Positions 33,893 through 43,390 of a stretch of 64,000 nt of DNA are shown in pieces. The translations under genes and the position numbers were made by a program. The first letter of the stretch is position 1. Every line of letters begins with the position of its first letter. Location: positions 2,129,448-2,193,447 of the forward strand of contig NZ_CM000961.1 of the NCBI RefSeq assembly GCF_000143825.1, given 5' to 3'. Origin of the DNA: Corynebacterium genitalium ATCC 33030. Lineage in GTDB: Bacteria > Actinomycetota > Actinomycetes > Mycobacteriales > Mycobacteriaceae. The notes beneath the pieces are model-generated. The model searched no databases and had not been told where the DNA came from. It worked only from the letters and a program-made list of their open reading frames with translations.

Positions 33893-35407
33893 CTAGTGGT
33901 TGGGATGGTCTAGTGCCGGCTCCTGTCCCGGTTCCACGATGACGAACTGACCCATCATGCCTTCATCTTCGTGGAAGAGCATGTGACAGTGGAACATGTA
34001 GGCCAAGGTGGGGTCGGGATACTGGCCGAACACGACAAGTAAAGACACCCGCGATCTCGGTGGGATAGTGATGGTGTCGTGCCATCCGTCCCGGAAGGCA
34101 ATCTCTCCGTCCTGGATGTCGTGAACCCTGAACCGGGCGTTGTGGATGTGGAAGTTGTGGGGCCAATCTGCGTTCTCGTTGATCACGTGCCACAGTTCGG
34201 GGCCGGAGTGGTCAATCACGGCGTCAACACGCGCCATGTCCATGGATTGCTCGTTGATCTGGAAGCCGTTGAGCCGCCACTCACGTTCCGGCACCCCTTC
34301 AGCGGAAGGTTCTTCACTGTGAATGTCCCAGACCAGCTTTCCCTCTTCACCCTCGCCGGAGCCCTCCAAGGTTTCCGGCACCGCGATCTGCAGCAGGTCG
34401 AAGGTGTCGCGGAGGCCGAATCCGTTGGCGGCTTCCTCGCGGGGCAAGCCCCCGCCGTCGGGCACGCCCGTGCTGCGCAGCGTGAGGTCCTTGCCGGGTT
34501 CGAGGTAGACGAGGATCTCGGCGCGTTCGCCGGGGCTGAGCAGGATGCCGTCGACAAGCGCGGGGCCGCTGAGTACCCCCTGGTCAGTGGCGATGACCTG
34601 GAACGGCACGCCGAGTTCAAGGTGGTGGAAGCGCATCGTCGCGCCGTTGACGAGCCGCAGGCGCAGTACTCGCCTGGATGCCTCAAACCGCGGGCGCGTG
34701 ATGCCGTTGACTAACGGGGTGTCGCCGAGCAAGCCGTAGGTGGGGTCAATCGTCTCGTCGAGTTGGTAGTCCGCGGTGAACTTCGCGTCGGTGATGATCA
34801 CCGGGATGTCGTCGACACCGTAGTCGGACGGGAAGTCAATCGTCTCCGGCCCTTCGTCGGCGACGATGATCGCGCCGGCGAGCCCGCGGTAGGCGTGCAG
34901 CGCGGAAGTCTCGTGCGGGTGCGGGTGGTACCAGCACGTCGCGGCAGGTTGGTCGACATCCCAGCTCGGTGTCCATGACTCCCCCGGCGGAAACATTAAG
35001 GCGGGACCACCATCGGCTGCGGCCGGGAGGTGCAGGCCGTGCCAGTGCACGACGGTGGGTTCTGGCACCTCGTTGCGCACGGTCATCTCGATGTGCTCGC
35101 CGCGGCGCATGAGTAGCGTCGGCCCCAACCACGCCCCGTTGAACCCCCAGGTCTTCGTGGTGTGGCCGGGCACTATCTCGTATTCGCCTTCCTGCGCAGT
35201 GAGCTCGAAGCGGCGGGTCGTGCCGTCCGTGCCGTCCAACTCGCCTTCGTACAGCGGCGGAATCGGCAGTGGACGCGGGTCCGCGTCGGCACCAGCAGGC
35301 GCTGGTTGGCCGCGGCGCACACCACCGGGGCCAGCGCAGGCCGTCAGCGCGGCGGCACTGGCCAGAATCATGCCTTTGAAGAACGTCCGCCTGCTGATAG
35401 TGCCCAC
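33893..35407 (-). CDS. Tat-exported multicopper oxidase
   Basis: 504 residues, GTG start with TGGGAGG 4 nt upstream. The twin-arginine signal SRRTFFKGMILASAAALTAC also contains a lipobox-like LTAC. The four copper motifs are intact: HWHGLH, WYHPHPH, PHNFHIHNARF and MFHCHMLFHEDEGMMG (type 1 Cys-His plus Met). The group includes CueO and bilirubin-oxidase-like enzymes that oxidise Cu(I), Fe(II) or phenols. No methionine-rich CueO insert is seen. It is divergent from an MFS gene. GATCAAG is repeated at 35436-35442 and 35449-35455 in the promoter gap. Confidence 0.92.
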   Translation of the reverse strand: MGTISRRTFFKGMILASAAALTACAGPGGVRRGQPAPAGADADPRPLPIPPLYEGELDGTDGTTRRFELTAQEGEYEIVPGHTTKTWGFNGAWLGPTLLMRRGEHIEMTVRNEVPEPTVVHWHGLHLPAAADGGPALMFPPGESWTPSWDVDQPAATCWYHPHPHETSALHAYRGLAGAIIVADEGPETIDFPSDYGVDDIPVIITDAKFTADYQLDETIDPTYGLLGDTPLVNGITRPRFEASRRVLRLRLVNGATMRFHHLELGVPFQVIATDQGVLSGPALVDGILLSPGERAEILVYLEPGKDLTLRSTGVPDGGGLPREEAANGFGLRDTFDLLQIAVPETLEGSGEGEEGKLVWDIHSEEPSAEGVPEREWRLNGFQINEQSMDMARVDAVIDHSGPELWHVINENADWPHNFHIHNARFRVHDIQDGEIAFRDGWHDTITIPPRSRVSLLVVFGQYPDPTLAYMFHCHMLFHEDEGMMGQFVIVEPGQEPALDHPNH

Positions 35408-35435
35408 ATAGCCTCCCAGGAAGTCGATCGACGCT

Positions 35436-35455
35436 GATCAAGGACGCAGATCAAG
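35436..35455. repeat. Direct repeat GATCAAG x2 in the oxidase/MFS divergent gap
   Basis: GATCAAG at 35436-35442 and 35449-35455, period 13, about 30-50 nt upstream of the multicopper oxidase start. It is a possible operator and is not a known copper box by eye. Confidence 0.4.
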
Positions 35456-35516
35456 CGAGCCTTTCTTAGCCCACACTTGCTTTCCACGCGTTCCTGCCCA
35501 GCCTACTATTTCCGTT

Positions 35517-36767
35517 ATGACCGCAGACGAGAACGAATCGGGCGGCACGAGCCTCCCCCACGAGGAGCACAACGCCCGCCGCTTCATCTGGTCCAACGGG
35601 TTCCAGAACATCGGCGACCAGATCGTCGCCCCCAAAACCGTATTGACGTGGCTGTTCACCTCCGCCGGCGTACCGGCGGCATTCACCTCCTTCCTCGTGC
35701 CGATCCGCGAGTCGGGCTCGATGCTGCCACAGTTCGCACTGGGGCCGTGGGTGACATCCAAGAGCTCGCGCAAAGGCGTGTGGATCCTAGGATCCGTGGG
35801 CCAAGCAATCTGCGCCGCGCTCATCGCTGTATCCGCATTGCTTTTCGACGGCACCGCCCTCGGCATCTCCGTCCTCATCCTGCTTGCCGGCCTCGCGTTG
35901 TTCCGAGCCATGTGCTCCATTGCCGGCAAAGACGTCCAAGGACGGACCATTTCCAAGGGTCACCGCGGAATGATCACGGGCCGGGCGACTGCTCTGGGCG
36001 GCGGCTTCACCTTGGCAGTCGGCCTGATTCTGTTCTTCTTGCCGAACGACTTGCCGCAGTGGGTCATGGTCGCGCTGCTAGCTTTGGGCGCTTCCACGTG
36101 GGCGCTGGCGGCGCTCGTCTTCGCGGGCATTCGGGAACCGGAATACGAACCAGAAGACAACGCGACAGCACACGGCTTCGGTCACATGTGGGAACTGGTC
36201 AAAGGTGACCGAGACCTGCAGAAGTTCCTCGTGGTGCGCTCCTTGATGCTGGTGACCGCACTGTCCACCCCATTCATCGTGGTGCTGGCCCAAGAGCAAG
36301 GTACCGATCTCGCAGGTCTCGGTGCGTTCATCGTTGCCTCCGGCGGGGCTGCTCTGCTGGGAGGACGGGTGTCGGGGTGGTGGTCGGATAAGTCGTCGAA
36401 AAGCACAATGGCGTGGGCCGCCGCAACTGCCTCTGTCGTGCTGGTGCTGCTGGTGCTCAGCGCACGCCTGGCACCGGAAAGCGTGAACGCGTGGGTGATG
36501 CCGCTCGGATTCTTCGCGGTGAACCTAGCGCACACCACCGTGCGAGTGAGCCGAAAGACCTACCTCGTGGACATGGCGGACGGCGACCGCCGCACGCTGA
36601 TCACGGGTGCCTCCAACACGGTGATGGGCATCATGCTGCTTGTCGTCGGCGCGGTGAACTCGGTCATCGCGGTCCTCGGCACCCAGGCCGTGCTGCTCTT
36701 CCTGGCTGTGCTGGGTGTGTGCGGAGTGTTCGGAGCGAGGAACTTGAAGGAAGTCTCCGCCTCCTAA
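35517..36767 (+). CDS. MFS transporter of unknown substrate
   Basis: 416 residues. A TACTAT box at 35504-35509 is exactly 7 nt upstream of the ATG, with no Shine-Dalgarno. Twelve hydrophobic segments can be placed. The N-terminal feature RFIWSNGFQNIGDQIVAPKTVLTWLF and FLVPIRESGSMLPQFALGPWV are distinctive of an actinobacterial MFS clade lacking a clear motif A. No substrate is assigned. It lies 63 bp before glmU but glmU has its own strong Shine-Dalgarno. Confidence 0.8.
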   Translation: MTADENESGGTSLPHEEHNARRFIWSNGFQNIGDQIVAPKTVLTWLFTSAGVPAAFTSFLVPIRESGSMLPQFALGPWVTSKSSRKGVWILGSVGQAICAALIAVSALLFDGTALGISVLILLAGLALFRAMCSIAGKDVQGRTISKGHRGMITGRATALGGGFTLAVGLILFFLPNDLPQWVMVALLALGASTWALAALVFAGIREPEYEPEDNATAHGFGHMWELVKGDRDLQKFLVVRSLMLVTALSTPFIVVLAQEQGTDLAGLGAFIVASGGAALLGGRVSGWWSDKSSKSTMAWAAATASVVLVLLVLSARLAPESVNAWVMPLGFFAVNLAHTTVRVSRKTYLVDMADGDRRTLITGASNTVMGIMLLVVGAVNSVIAVLGTQAVLLFLAVLGVCGVFGARNLKEVSAS

Positions 36768-36830
36768 ATGGCAGTGCGTAAAGTGGGGGCGAACTGCCCA
36801 CGACTCCCCATCACTGAAGAAGGAGCTTTT

Positions 36831-38300
36831 GTGCCCGCTGTGAACACTGCGAACACTGCGAACACTGCGAACCAGCCCCGCGCCGTTGTCGTCCTCGCTG
36901 CCGGCGCCGGAACCCGCATGAAGTCGACCAAGCAGAAGACTCTGCACGAGATTGGCGGCCGCAGCCTGTTGTCGCACTCGCTGCACGCGGCGGCGGCGAT
37001 CCACCCGGCGCATGTCGTGGCGGTGGTGGGACACCAGCGCGACCAGGTCTCCCCTGCTGTCGACGCGGTGGCAGAGGAAATGCGCATCCAGATCCTCCAG
37101 GCCGTGCAGGAGGAGCAAAACGGCACCGGCCACGCCGTGCAGATTGGTCTGACCGCGATCCCCGAGTTCACCGGCACGGTTGTGGTCACGAACGGTGATG
37201 TGCCCCTGTTGACGCCGGAGACGATTGAGGGGCTCATCGATAAGCATGAACGCGAAGAGGCCGCGGTGACGGTGCTCTCCCTCGAGTTCGACAACCCCAC
37301 CGGGTACGGACGCATCATCCGCGATTCTGCCGGGCAGGTGCAAGAAATTGTCGAAGAGAAGGACGCGAACGACGAGCAGCGCCGCGTGCGCGAGGTCAAC
37401 TCCGGTGTCTTCGCCTTCGATGGCGCCGTGCTTCGCGACGCTCTGACACGCATCACCTCCGACAACGCCCAGGGCGAGCTCTACATCACAGACGTACTGG
37501 GCATCGCGCGTAACGACGGCCGCAAAGTCGCCGCCCACATCGCCCCCGACGCGCGCGAACTCGCCGGCGTGAATGACCGCGTGCAACTCGCCGAGGCCGG
37601 CAAGGAACTCAACCGCCGCTTGGTTGAACGCGCGATGCGCGCTGGCGCGACCGTGATCGATCCGGCCACGACGTGGATCGGCGTCGACGTGGAAGTCGGC
37701 CAAGATGTGACCATCCACCCGAATACGCAGCTGTGGGGCTCCACGAAGATTGGCGACGGTGCCGTGATCGGCCCTGACACCACCCTGACCGACATGGAAG
37801 TCGGTGCGCGGGCGTCGGTGGTGCGCACCCACGGCGAACTCGGCGTCATCGGCGACGACGCTACTGTCGGCCCGTTCACCTACATCCGGCCGGGTACAGA
37901 ACTGGGCGCGCGCGGCAAGCTCGGTGCCTTCGTGGAATCCAAGAACGCCACGATCGGTGAAGGGTCAAAGGTGCCTCACCTGACCTACATCGGCGACGCG
38001 ACCGTCGGCGTGGAGTCCAACATCGGCGCGTCCAGTGTCTTCGTCAACTACGACGGCGTGAACAAGCACCGCACCACCATCGGCGACCACTGCCGCACCG
38101 GCTCCGACACCATGTTCGTCGCTCCGGTGACCGTCGGTGATGGCGCGTATACAGGCGCAGGTACAGTAGTCACTGAGGATGTGCCCGCAGGCGCCCTGGC
38201 CATCAAGGAAGGTCGCCAGCGCAACATCGAGGGCTGGGTGGAAGACAAGCGCCCCGGCACCGCCGCGGCGGAGGCTGCCCAGCGCGCACGCGAGAGCTAA
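36831..38300 (+). CDS. glmU: Bifunctional N-acetylglucosamine-1-phosphate uridyltransferase / glucosamine-1-phosphate acetyltransferase
   Basis: 489 residues from the GTG at 36831, with AAGGAG 5 nt upstream. It makes UDP-GlcNAc for peptidoglycan and mycothiol. The pyrophosphorylase domain shows [30 protein letters not shown] and [13 protein letters not shown]. The C-terminal left-handed beta-helix shows [37 protein letters not shown] and [15 protein letters not shown]. The N-terminus carries three tandem Asn-Thr-Ala units from a 9-bp DNA repeat. It is followed by prs, as in many bacteria. Confidence 0.97.
   Translation: MPAVNTANTANTANQPRAVVVLAAGAGTRMKSTKQKTLHEIGGRSLLSHSLHAAAAIHPAHVVAVVGHQRDQVSPAVDAVAEEMRIQILQAVQEEQNGTGHAVQIGLTAIPEFTGTVVVTNGDVPLLTPETIEGLIDKHEREEAAVTVLSLEFDNPTGYGRIIRDSAGQVQEIVEEKDANDEQRRVREVNSGVFAFDGAVLRDALTRITSDNAQGELYITDVLGIARNDGRKVAAHIAPDARELAGVNDRVQLAEAGKELNRRLVERAMRAGATVIDPATTWIGVDVEVGQDVTIHPNTQLWGSTKIGDGAVIGPDTTLTDMEVGARASVVRTHGELGVIGDDATVGPFTYIRPGTELGARGKLGAFVESKNATIGEGSKVPHLTYIGDATVGVESNIGASSVFVNYDGVNKHRTTIGDHCRTGSDTMFVAPVTVGDGAYTGAGTVVTEDVPAGALAIKEGRQRNIEGWVEDKRPGTAAAEAAQRARES
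36843..36872 (+). repeat. 9-bp tandem repeat at the glmU N-terminus
   Basis: AACACTGCG is present at 36843-36851, 36852-36860 and 36861-36869, followed by AAC, coding for (Asn-Thr-Ala)x3 just after the start. Slippage would change the N-terminus in frame. Confidence 0.95.
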
Positions 38301-38319
38301 CTGAAAGGCGACACCACCC

Positions 38320-39297
38320 ATGACCGGTAAGAAAGTCGAAAGCCACAAGGACCTCAAGGTCTTCTCCGGCCGCGCCCACCCAGAGCTGGCGGAGAACGTG
38401 GCCCGGGAACTCGGCATCGACTTGGTCCCCACCACCGCCCGCGACTTCGCCAACGGTGAGATCTTCATTCGCTTCGGCGAGTCCGTCCGCGGCGCGGACT
38501 GCTTTGTCATTCAGTCCCACGCGCAGCCGCTGAACAAGTGGCTCATGGAGCAGTTGATCATGATTGACGCGCTCAAGCGTGGCTCCGCCAAGCGCATCAC
38601 CGCGATCCTGCCGTTCTACCCCTACGCCCGCCAGGATAAGAAGCACCGCGGCCGCGAGCCGATTTCGGCCCGCCTGGTCGCTGACCTGCTCACCGCCGCG
38701 GGTGCCGACCGCATCGTCTCCGTGGACTTGCACACCGACCAGATCCAGGGCTTCTTCGACGGCCCGGTCGACCACATGCACGCGATGCCGATCCTGACCG
38801 ACTACATCAAGTCCAAGTACTCCATGGACAACCTCGCCGTGGTCTCCCCCGATGCCGGCCGTGTGAAGACGGCTGAGAAGTGGGCCAACACGCTTGGGGA
38901 CGCTCCGATGGCCTTCGTCCACAAGACCCGCGACATCGACGCGGCCAACAAGGTCGTGGCCAACCGCGTTGTCGGTGACGTTGAAGGCAAGGACTGCGTG
39001 CTTCTCGACGACATGATCGACACCGGCGGCACCATCGCCGGGGCTGTCGGCGTGCTCAAGGACGCTGGCGCCCGCTCGGTGGTCATCGCCACCACCCACG
39101 GCGTGTTCTCCGACCCGGCCCGCGAGCGCCTCAACGACTGCGGCGCCGAAGAAATCATCACCACCGACACCCTGCCGCAGTCCACCGAGGGCTGGAAGAA
39201 CCTCACCGTGCTGTCTATTGCGCCGCTGCTCGCCCGCACGATCCACGAGATCTTCGAAAACGGTTCCGTGACCACGCTGTTTGAGGGCCAAGCTTAA
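38320..39297 (+). CDS. prs: Ribose-phosphate pyrophosphokinase
   Basis: 325 residues. It makes PRPP from ribose-5-phosphate and ATP. Visible motifs: FSGRAHPELAENVARELG, FANGEIFIRFGESVRG, YARQDKKHRGREPISARLV, VSVDLHTDQIQGFF and the PRPP loop VLLDDMIDTGGTIAGAV. AAAGG lies about 11 nt before the ATG. In corynebacteria the product also feeds decaprenylphosphoryl-arabinose synthesis. The downstream permease starts 1 nt after its stop, so the two may be cotranscribed with glmU. Confidence 0.97.
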   Translation: MTGKKVESHKDLKVFSGRAHPELAENVARELGIDLVPTTARDFANGEIFIRFGESVRGADCFVIQSHAQPLNKWLMEQLIMIDALKRGSAKRITAILPFYPYARQDKKHRGREPISARLVADLLTAAGADRIVSVDLHTDQIQGFFDGPVDHMHAMPILTDYIKSKYSMDNLAVVSPDAGRVKTAEKWANTLGDAPMAFVHKTRDIDAANKVVANRVVGDVEGKDCVLLDDMIDTGGTIAGAVGVLKDAGARSVVIATTHGVFSDPARERLNDCGAEEIITTDTLPQSTEGWKNLTVLSIAPLLARTIHEIFENGSVTTLFEGQA

Positions 39298-39298
39298 G

Positions 39299-40777
39299 GT
39301 GCCTGCCCCTCACATTGATCCCGCCGGCGCCGGGTCAGCTGGCGGGAGTTCCACCGTGCCCGCTGGGCCTGCCGCGACCGTGACATCGGATGCACCGCAT
39401 TCGCTGCAGCAGCGCGACGCTGGATTGCAGCGGGCAATGAAAAGCCGCCAGCTGCAGATGATCGCGCTGGGCTCCGCCATCGGCACCGGTCTGTTCCTTG
39501 GATCCGCGGAATCGATTGGTTACGCCGGTCCAGGCGTGCTGGTCACCTTCCTCTTCGTCGGTGCAATCGTCTACCTGCTCATGCGCATGCTGGGTGAGAT
39601 GGCGGTGGCCAACCCTGTCTCTGGGTCGTTTGCTGCGTACGCCCGCGACTTCATCGGCCCCCGCGCGGGCTTCGTCGCGGGTTGGAACTGGTGGTACACC
39701 ACGATCGTGGTGGGCATGATCGAGCTCACCGCCATGGGCACGTTCCTGGACTTCTGGTTCCCGCAGATCCCCCACTGGATCACGGCGCTGGTCACCTTGG
39801 TGGTCGTGCTGATCATCAACGCCGCCCGCGTGAGCATCTTCGCCGAAGCCGAATACTGGCTGTCCCTCGTGAAAGTCATCGCACTCGTCGCGATGATCAT
39901 TCTGGGTTTCGTGCTGGTGCTCACCCCCTCCGCCGACGCCGGGTTCCACAACCTCACCGACCACGGCGGCTTCTTCCCCTTCGGTGCTTCCGGCGTGGTC
40001 TTCTCACTCGTTGCGGTCACCTTCACCTTCGGCGGCATCATGTCCATCGGCACCGCCGCCGGAGAAACAGAGAATCCGGAACACACGATCCCGAAGGCCA
40101 TCAACTCCGTGATCTGGCGCATCTTGGTCTTCTACATCGGCGGCATGAGCGTGATCCTGCTGCTGGCGCCGTGGGATGGCCAGGACTCGTCGGAAAGCCC
40201 CTTCGTGCGCGTGCTTAGCTTTGTCGGTGTTGACGGCGCCGCCCACGTGCTCAACCTCGTGATCCTCGCCGCGGTCGCCTCGGTGTGCAACACCATGACG
40301 TACTCAGGTGCCCGCATGCTGCGCGACCTGTCGCTCAACGGTCAAGCCCCCGCGTACTTCGGCCAGACCACGAGGAAGGGTCTGCCACTGCGTGCGCTGC
40401 TGTTCAACTGCGCACTCATGGGCTCTGTCGTGCTGCTCAACTACTTCTTCGAGGGCAAGATCTTCACTGTGTTGCTTGCCGTCGTGGTCGGTTCCGAGCT
40501 GATCACCTGGGCTGCAGTGAACTTCGCTCACCTGAACTTCCGCAAGAGCGGACGCAGCTCGAGCTTCACAGCACCGCTCTTCCCCGCTGCGAACTACATC
40601 TGCGGAGCCTACTTCGTGCTGGTCCTGGTGCTCATGGCCGCACTGCCCGACTACCGCGTCGGCCTCATCGCCATGGCTGTCTGGGCGATCGGCCTGTTCA
40701 TCGCGGCGACAGTCATGGAGCGTCCCGGTGGTCACGGGGCGCTGCGGCGCGAGACTGTACAGCCTCACACCCTCTAG
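39299..40777 (+). CDS. Amino acid permease (AAT/APC family)
   Basis: 492 residues from the GTG at 39299 directly after the prs stop; a TTG start at 39281 within prs is possible. A 40-residue Pro/Ala/Ser-rich N-terminus precedes the typical start LQRAMKSRQLQMIALGSAIGTGLFLGSAESI. Twelve helices follow, with NPVSGSFAAYARDFIGPRAGFVAGWNWW and VGIAAGETENP-like GTAAGETENPEHTIPKAI typical of the AAT group (GabP, ProY, AroP relatives). The substrate is undecided; the facing gabD suggests GABA but does not prove it. Confidence 0.9.
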   Translation: MPAPHIDPAGAGSAGGSSTVPAGPAATVTSDAPHSLQQRDAGLQRAMKSRQLQMIALGSAIGTGLFLGSAESIGYAGPGVLVTFLFVGAIVYLLMRMLGEMAVANPVSGSFAAYARDFIGPRAGFVAGWNWWYTTIVVGMIELTAMGTFLDFWFPQIPHWITALVTLVVVLIINAARVSIFAEAEYWLSLVKVIALVAMIILGFVLVLTPSADAGFHNLTDHGGFFPFGASGVVFSLVAVTFTFGGIMSIGTAAGETENPEHTIPKAINSVIWRILVFYIGGMSVILLLAPWDGQDSSESPFVRVLSFVGVDGAAHVLNLVILAAVASVCNTMTYSGARMLRDLSLNGQAPAYFGQTTRKGLPLRALLFNCALMGSVVLLNYFFEGKIFTVLLAVVVGSELITWAAVNFAHLNFRKSGRSSSFTAPLFPAANYICGAYFVLVLVLMAALPDYRVGLIAMAVWAIGLFIAATVMERPGGHGALRRETVQPHTL

Positions 40778-42255
40778 TTATTCGCGTACGGGTCTGGCAT
40801 GCCGACGAACTGCACCTCGGTGTACTCGAGCATGCCCTCCTTCGAGCCCTCGCGCCCCAGACCCGACGCCTTGACACCACCGAACGGGATTGAGGCATCG
40901 GACACTGCGCCGGTGTTGAAGCCGACGATGCCGAACTCCAAGTTGTCGGAGGCGCGGAAGATCACGTCGGGGTTCTGGGAGAACACGTAGGAAGCCAGGC
41001 CGTATTCGGTGTCGTTGGCCAGCTCCCACAACTCGTCCTCATCCTTGAAGGTGAAAATCGGCGCGATCGGGCCGAAGATCTCTTCACGGTATACCTTGGC
41101 TTCCTTGGAGCAGCCGCGGACCACGGTGGGCTCGAAGAAGTAGCCGTCGCGGTCGAGTTGCGTGCCTCCGCAGAGGATCTCGCCGCCGTGGGAGACAGCG
41201 TCGTCGACAAGCTCTTGCATGTCTTGCTGCGCCTGTTCGTCAATGAGCGGGCCGATGTCAGCGCCTTCCGCAAACGGGTCGTCGACCTTCATCTCCTTGA
41301 CCGCGGCAACGAACTTCTCGGTGAACTCGTCGGCGACGGACTCGTGAACGAAGATCCGGTTCGCGGCGGTGCAAGCCTCTGCGTTGTTGCGCATCTTGGC
41401 CATCTTCACACCCTCGACTGCGACATCCATGTCAGCATCACCGAAAACGATGGCGGGCGCGTTACCCCCGAGCTCCATCGACGTGCGCACGACGTTCTCC
41501 GCCGCCAGTTTGAGCAAGGTCACGCCCACGGGAGTCGATCCGGTGAAGGAAAGCTTGCGCAGGCGGCTGTCGGCCAGGATCGGCTCGGAGACATCCTTCG
41601 AGCTCGCGGTGGAAACCAGGTTGATCACGCCGGCGGGCAGGCCAGCTTCCATCATCGTCTGCGCAAAGTACTGAATGGTCAGCGGGGTTTTGCTAGCAGG
41701 TTTCACCACGACGGTGTTGCCGGCCGCCAACGCCGGAGCCACCTTGCGCGTGGCCATCGACAGCGGGAAGTTCCACGGCGTAATCAGCAGGCAGGGACCA
41801 ATCGGCTTACGGAAGGTGAGCATCCGGTTGCCCTTGGCTGGGTATGCGTTGGTGTTGCCGAAGAAGTGGTTGGCTTCCTCAGAGAACCACAGCAGGTAAT
41901 CGGAGCCGTAGTCGACCTCACCTTCAGCCTCGGCGTACGTCTTTCCCATCTCCAGGGACATAAGGGTGGCAAACTCCGCCTTGCGCTCGTGCATGAGGTC
42001 GTATGCCGTGCGCAGGATCTCGGCTCGCTCGCGCGGGGTGGTATGCTCCCACTCGGCGCGGGCATTATCAGCCGCTGCGAGCGCTTTGAGCGCGTCCTCG
42101 CGGCTTGCCGACGCCATGGTTGCAATGGTCTCCCCCGTGGCCGGGTTTTCTACCTCGAACGTCTCACCCTCCGAGCCGTCGCGCCACTCGCCGCCGATGA
42201 GGAGACGCTTTTCTACCTTTTCCAGAAGCTGGTCAATATCAATCTTGGACATCAT
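40774..42255 (-). CDS. gabD: NAD(P)-dependent succinate-semialdehyde dehydrogenase
   Basis: 493 residues. It oxidises succinate semialdehyde to succinate. GPCLLITPWNFPLSMATRK, KPASKTPL, FTGSTPVG and MELGGNAPAIVFGDADMD are present; the catalytic Cys is in NNAEACTAANRIFVHESV. The substrate-specificity C-terminus GIVGFNTGAVSDASIPFGGVKASGLGREG is of the GabD/SSADH type. The start at 42255 has GAGGGA 8 nt upstream. Its stop overlaps the permease stop as the palindrome CTAG (40774-40777). No gabT aminotransferase lies nearby. Confidence 0.9.
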   Translation of the reverse strand: MMSKIDIDQLLEKVEKRLLIGGEWRDGSEGETFEVENPATGETIATMASASREDALKALAAADNARAEWEHTTPRERAEILRTAYDLMHERKAEFATLMSLEMGKTYAEAEGEVDYGSDYLLWFSEEANHFFGNTNAYPAKGNRMLTFRKPIGPCLLITPWNFPLSMATRKVAPALAAGNTVVVKPASKTPLTIQYFAQTMMEAGLPAGVINLVSTASSKDVSEPILADSRLRKLSFTGSTPVGVTLLKLAAENVVRTSMELGGNAPAIVFGDADMDVAVEGVKMAKMRNNAEACTAANRIFVHESVADEFTEKFVAAVKEMKVDDPFAEGADIGPLIDEQAQQDMQELVDDAVSHGGEILCGGTQLDRDGYFFEPTVVRGCSKEAKVYREEIFGPIAPIFTFKDEDELWELANDTEYGLASYVFSQNPDVIFRASDNLEFGIVGFNTGAVSDASIPFGGVKASGLGREGSKEGMLEYTEVQFVGMPDPYANN

Positions 42256-42562
42256 GCGGGGTTTCCCTCAATCGCGGATTGCTTATGCTTTCCCTTTCCG
42301 GTCTACCACCGCCAACGTTGGGTGTTAGCCCACTATTCGCGGCACGGGGGTTTTGGTCCCGCCTGCGGTGGGCTGTTAAGCTCTACTGCGTCTCGGCGAG
42401 GGCGCCCTACGGGGAGCCGTTATCGACGCGATTCGAATACGTACTTACTCGCTGTTCTTGAGCAGAAGCGACAGAACAGCGCGCGGTCACTCGACGAGCA
42501 CACGAACATCGTCATCACAGTGGCCGCATTTTTTGTGGCCCGAACACACAGGAGTAACCATC
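42256..42562. other. Promoter and leader gap between gabD and rplY
   Basis: 307 bases without a gene. It holds a 9-bp perfect inverted repeat CGCTGTTCT (42450-42458) / AGAACAGCG (42473-42481) with a 14-nt loop, and a second structure near 42520-42543 where two GGCC blocks flank a run of six T. The last bases contain AGGAG (42550-42554), the rplY Shine-Dalgarno. It is a candidate leader RNA for ribosomal-protein control. The left end carries the GAGGGA of gabD. Confidence 0.5.
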
Positions 42563-43249
42563 ATGGCTAACCCGGTTATTAAGGCCGAGAAGCGCGAAGA
42601 GTTCGGCAAGGGCGCTTCCCGCCGCCTTCGCGCCGCGGGCCGCGTCCCCGGCGTTCTCTACAGCTCTGGCGAGGACAACTTGCACTTCCACGTCGACATC
42701 CTCGAGATTAGTGCGCTTGTGCGTAACGACGGCACCAACGCCATTCTCGAGCTCGACATCGACGGCGAGAAGAACCTCGCCATGGTCAAGAACATCGACC
42801 AGAACGTTCTGACCCTGAACATCGACCACATCGACCTGCTGGGCGTGAAGCGCGGCGAGAAGGTCAACGTCGAGGTCCCGGTCACCTACGAGGGCGAGGC
42901 TGCTGCCGATGCCGTGGTCCTGCAGGAGCTCGACGTTGTCGAGATCGAGGTCGAGGCCCTGAAGATTCCGGACGAGATCATCGTGTCCATCGAGGGCAAG
43001 GAGATCGGCGACCAGATCTTCGCTTCCGACCTGCAGCTGCCGGAGGGTGCAGAGCTGCTCACCGATCCGGAGTTCTTGGTCATCAACGTCACCTACGAGC
43101 AGGTCGACGAAGAGCTCGAGGCTGCTGCCGCTGATGTTGAGGAGGGCGGCGCTGAGGCTGGCGCTGACACCGAAGGCGAGGACGGCGACGCAGAGGGCAC
43201 CGTCGAGATCGCCGACGGCGGCGAGGGCGACGAGGGCGCAAGCGAGTAA
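42563..43249 (+). CDS. rplY: Large ribosomal subunit protein bL25 (Ctc type)
   Basis: 228 residues. It binds 5S rRNA through the N-terminal domain (REEFGKGASRRLRAAGRVPGVLYSSGED, FHVDILEISALVRN) and carries the C-terminal TL5/Ctc domain (HIDLLGVKRGEKVNVEVPVT, LQELDVVEIEVEALKIPDEI). It ends in a strongly acidic Glu/Asp/Gly/Ala tail of about 35 residues, common in actinobacteria. AGGAG lies 8 nt before the ATG. It precedes pth, a conserved neighbourhood. Confidence 0.96.
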   Translation: MANPVIKAEKREEFGKGASRRLRAAGRVPGVLYSSGEDNLHFHVDILEISALVRNDGTNAILELDIDGEKNLAMVKNIDQNVLTLNIDHIDLLGVKRGEKVNVEVPVTYEGEAAADAVVLQELDVVEIEVEALKIPDEIIVSIEGKEIGDQIFASDLQLPEGAELLTDPEFLVINVTYEQVDEELEAAAADVEEGGAEAGADTEGEDGDAEGTVEIADGGEGDEGASE

Positions 43250-43274
43250 GTCGCTTATCGACGCCCCACTTGCC

Positions 43275-43311
43275 AAGGCCGGCTTCCCCCACCCCGGGGA
43301 GCCGGCCTTTC
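43275..43311 (+). terminator. Intrinsic terminator of rplY
   Basis: The stem AAGGCCGGCT-CCCC pairs with GGGGAGCCGGCCTT with a single bulged T on the left arm, then TTTC. This is a very stable hairpin. Confidence 0.85.
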
Positions 43312-43390
43312 GCATTGGTCCGGCAACTCTCGGCATGTCCCGGGGTTACCCGCCACCCGTTGATCCGTATTGCCCGTAGAATTAATTCCC

